Origin: Candidatus Aerophobota bacterium
GTDB taxonomy: Bacteria > Aerophobota > Aerophobia > Aerophobales > B3-G15
Length of the DNA stretch: 9,310 nt
Direction of reading: 5' to 3'
Assembly (NCBI GenBank): GCA_014859225.1
Contig: JACUUP010000051.1
Location: forward strand, 1 to 9,310
Shown: positions 7,659 through 9,310 of the stretch, one piece after another
Numbering within the stretch: the first letter of the stretch is position 1
Layout: the number at the start of each line of letters is the position of its first letter
Position numbers and translations under genes: made by a program
Notes under the pieces: generated by a model
Databases searched by the model: none
What the model was told of the DNA's origin: nothing
Seen by the model: the letters and a program-made list of their open reading frames with translations, nothing else

Positions 7659-8679
7659 GTGGGAAAATAACAGGATAAAAATAATTGACCAGACACAGCT
7701 TCCCCATAAGCTCAAGTTTCTCTACCTGGATAGTATTGAGAAAGTTAAAGATGCTATTTGCAAAATGAAAGTAAGGGGAGCACCTGCCTTAGGAGTTGCC
7801 GCAGCTTTTGGAGTTGTGGTAGGAGTACAGGATTCAACTTCCAGGGATTTTAACCAGTTTAAGAGGGAGGTGGAGGGAGTTTGCAGATTCCTTCGCTCAT
7901 CAAGACCAACTGCTGTCAATCTTTCCTGGGCACTTGACAGAATGTACAGGGTTGTTGTAAATAATGCCGAGTTTAGCCTGGACAAAATAAAACAAAAGCT
8001 TGCAGAAGAGGCTCTTTGCATTATGGAAGAGGACAGGCAGTGCAACAGGGCTATAGGAGAAAAAGGTGCCTCGCTTATCAATGACGGGGATACGGTGTTA
8101 ACTCACTGTAATGCTGGAGTGTTGGCTACAGCAGGGTATGGAACAGCACTATCCATTATTTACCAGGCTAAGAATGAGGGTAAAAAAGTAAAGGTTTATG
8201 TGGATGAAACAAGACCTCTTCTTCAAGGCTCACGCCTAACTTGCTGGGAGCTTTTAAGGGAAGCAATTGAGGTTACACTTATATGTGACAGCGTAGCAGG
8301 GGAGTTGATGAGAGAGGGGAAAATAAACAAGGTGGTAGTCGGGGCAGATAGAGTTGTGGCAAATGGGGATGCGGCAAACAAAATAGGGACATATTCTCTT
8401 TCTGTTCTGGCAAAGGAAAACAAGGTTGCCTTTTATGTTGCCTGTCCCTTATCCACAATTGACCTATCCATAGCTTCAGGGGATGAAATACCCATAGAGA
8501 TAAGAAGTGATGAGGAAGTTACAACCTTTTGCGGTAGAAGATGTGCACCTGAAGGGGTGGATGTTTATAATCCAGCTTTTGATATTACCCCCTCCCGATA
8601 TATCTCAGCCATAATTACCGAGAGGGGGATTTGCCGAGCTCCCTATGAGGAGAGTCTACGCATAATTTTTGGAGGATAA
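7639..8679 (+). CDS. mtnA: S-methyl-5-thioribose-1-phosphate isomerase
   Basis: Converts 5-methylthioribose 1-phosphate to 5-methylthioribulose 1-phosphate in the methionine salvage pathway, or in shunts that dispose of methylthioadenosine. Of 346 residues, it belongs to the eIF2B-like isomerase family. Visible motifs are VRGAPALG (45-52), SRPTAVNLSWAL (88-99), THCNAG (155-160) with catalytic C157, GADR (235-238) with catalytic D237, and NKIGTY (247-252). Both catalytic residues mark it as a true isomerase rather than an eIF2B regulatory subunit. It starts with TTG at 7639 inside the end of ksgA, preceded by the purine-rich GGGGAGAGG at 7625-7633. No other methionine salvage gene is in the window. 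A ribose-1-phosphate isomerase role, known for some relatives, is a less likely alternative. Confidence 0.95.
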   Translation: MPINPIEWENNRIKIIDQTQLPHKLKFLYLDSIEKVKDAICKMKVRGAPALGVAAAFGVVVGVQDSTSRDFNQFKREVEGVCRFLRSSRPTAVNLSWALDRMYRVVVNNAEFSLDKIKQKLAEEALCIMEEDRQCNRAIGEKGASLINDGDTVLTHCNAGVLATAGYGTALSIIYQAKNEGKKVKVYVDETRPLLQGSRLTCWELLREAIEVTLICDSVAGELMREGKINKVVVGADRVVANGDAANKIGTYSLSVLAKENKVAFYVACPLSTIDLSIASGDEIPIEIRSDEEVTTFCGRRCAPEGVDVYNPAFDITPSRYISAIITERGICRAPYEESLRIIFGG

Positions 8680-8684
8680 AATAT

Positions 8685-8981
8685 ATGGAAAAAAGAACAA
8701 TTGACCTGGAACAGGTAAGGTATATTGCCCATCTTGCAAGACTGGAACTTTCTTTAGAGGAGGAAGAAAAATTTGCCAGACAGCTGGGGAGGATTTTATC
8801 TTATGTGGAAAAATTAAAAGAACTTGATACAACTAATGTTCCTCCTACCTCCCACGTCCTGCCTCTCAAGAATGTGTTCAGAGAAGATGCTCTGGGGTTT
8901 TCTCTTTCATCCAAAGAGGCTCTTTCCAACGCTCCCTGCCGCAAGGATAACTGGTTCAAGGTTCCTAAGATTGTGGGATAG
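8685..8981 (+). CDS. gatC: Asp-tRNA(Asn)/Glu-tRNA(Gln) amidotransferase subunit C
   Basis: The small subunit of the GatCAB complex, which amidates misacylated Glu-tRNA(Gln) and Asp-tRNA(Asn). GatC wraps around GatA and stabilises the complex. At 98 residues it has the usual length and the typical sequence throughout: VRYIAHLARLEL near the N-terminus, the ILSYVEKLKELDT helix, PTSHVLPLKNVFRED, and the C-terminal NAP...FKVPKIV block. The ATG follows GGAGG (8671-8675) with good spacing, five bases after mtnA, so it is the last gene of the metG operon. In many bacteria gatA follows directly. Here the next coding signal is convergent, so gatA and gatB must be elsewhere. Presence of GatC implies that the organism makes Gln-tRNA and/or Asn-tRNA by the indirect route. 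Confidence 0.97.
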   Translation: MEKRTIDLEQVRYIAHLARLELSLEEEEKFARQLGRILSYVEKLKELDTTNVPPTSHVLPLKNVFREDALGFSLSSKEALSNAPCRKDNWFKVPKIVG

Positions 8982-9310
8982 ATAATTTTGTTTGTTTTCC
9001 CCCTATGAAAAATATAAGGCTACATAAAGCACAGGTATACAGCAGGGATGGATACAGGGAATCTGTGAAGGTTGGTATAAGAGGAAGCTGGTGAAATAGC
9101 AAAAGCCATGAAGCGGTGACAAAATTGTTAATTAAAAAAGCTATTCCCACCATGAGGGTAAAAAATACAACATTTTGCTGATATATTCTACTTTTTGCCT
9201 CACTTATCAAAAAGCCTATCAAAGATAAAGAGAACGCGTTAATTCCAACTACTGGAAAAAATACAACATTTTGCTGATATATTCTACTTTTTGCCTCACT
9301 TATCAAAAAG
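8965..9310 (-). CDS. mreD: C-terminal part of an MreD-like membrane protein, cut by the window edge
   Basis: An open frame enters from the right edge and stops at 8965, overlapping the end of gatC by 17 bases tail to tail. The product is strongly hydrophobic, with few charges. From the stretch GINAFSLSLIGF (encoded about 9211-9246) it goes through a short basic loop, EAKSRIYQQN, into a membrane segment (FFTLMVGIAFLINNF) and a last one (LYTCALCSLIFFIGG), ending in a short polar tail. This order resembles the second half of rod-shape protein MreD, a subunit of the elongasome that guides cell wall synthesis. The first 17 residues from the edge duplicate the EAKSRIYQQN segment and probably do not belong there (see the repeat entries). 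The call rests on pattern and hydropathy; another small membrane protein is possible. Genes further upstream, such as mreC, would lie beyond the edge. Confidence 0.5.
   Translation of the reverse strand, partial: FLISEAKSRIYQQNVVFFPVVGINAFSLSLIGFLISEAKSRIYQQNVVFFTLMVGIAFLINNFVTASWLLLFHQLPLIPTFTDSLYPSLLYTCALCSLIFFIGGKQTKLSIPQS
9160..9214. repeat. 55-base direct repeat, inner copy
   Basis: Identical base for base to 9256-9310, with a 96-base period (32 codons, so in frame on the - strand). On that strand it encodes the LISEAKSRIYQQNVVFF segment. This copy sits in a natural-looking MreD context on both sides and is probably the original. Confidence 0.97.
9256..9310. repeat. 55-base direct repeat, outer copy at the window edge
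   Basis: A perfect copy of 9160-9214 that ends exactly on the last base of the window. The 41-base spacer (9215-9255) is not clearly repeated before the inner copy, so this is not a clean tandem array. A perfect repeat of common assembler word length at the very end of a sequence suggests an assembly loop; a true local duplication is the alternative. Confidence 0.95.

Noticed and set aside
9118-9129. Short near-palindrome around ACAAAATTGT as a terminator or operator
   Set aside because: It is too short, lacks a loop and T-run, and lies inside the likely - strand coding region.
9160-9310. CRISPR array or IS end
   Set aside because: There are only two copies of 55 bases, with no array, no inverted ends and no transposase. 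In-frame coding on the - strand and the edge position explain it better.

Overview
The window holds two blocks of genes on the + strand and, at the right edge, the end of a gene on the - strand. The sequence is moderately AT-rich. Its proteins are rich in Lys and Glu, and three genes start with GTG or TTG. The content (Thermotoga-style cyclitol/hexuronate enzymes, a short MetG, GatC and methionine salvage MtnA) suggests an anaerobic, perhaps thermophilic, uncultured bacterium. The phylum cannot be fixed from this sequence alone.

Block 1 (about 106-4992) is a catabolic cluster. It contains a creatininase-family hydrolase that looks like 3-dehydro-scyllo-inosose hydrolase (IolN), a tagaturonate epimerase family protein (UxaE) and a very large 707-residue transaldolase-family protein. 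In the inositol pathway known from Thermotoga, IolN opens the oxidised ring to 5-dehydro-L-gluconate. That is epimerised to D-tagaturonate, which is the substrate of UxaE, so the first two genes fit as non-adjacent steps of one route. The role of the transaldolase-like protein is unknown, and its likely catalytic Glu is replaced by Gln. A short open frame between the first two genes ends in a TTGA overlap with the uxaE start and may be a gene remnant or a small protein.

Between the blocks (4993-5254) lie an AT-rich hairpin with a T-run and a good sigma-70-type promoter.

Block 2 (5255-8981) is a tightly packed housekeeping operon: metG (methionyl-tRNA synthetase), ksgA/rsmA (16S rRNA dimethyladenosine methyltransferase), mtnA (methylthioribose-1-phosphate isomerase) and gatC (Asp/Glu-tRNA amidotransferase subunit C). 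The first three overlap, and gatC follows after 5 bases with its own Shine-Dalgarno site. gatA and gatB do not follow.

The right edge (8965-9310) is best read as the C-terminal part of a membrane protein on the - strand that resembles MreD. Its last 55 bases are a perfect copy of a segment 96 bases earlier, and this copy falls where a different MreD sequence would be expected. An assembly artefact at a contig end is therefore a serious possibility.

The most interesting material is the IolN-UxaE-transaldolase-like cluster and the altered active site of its third member.
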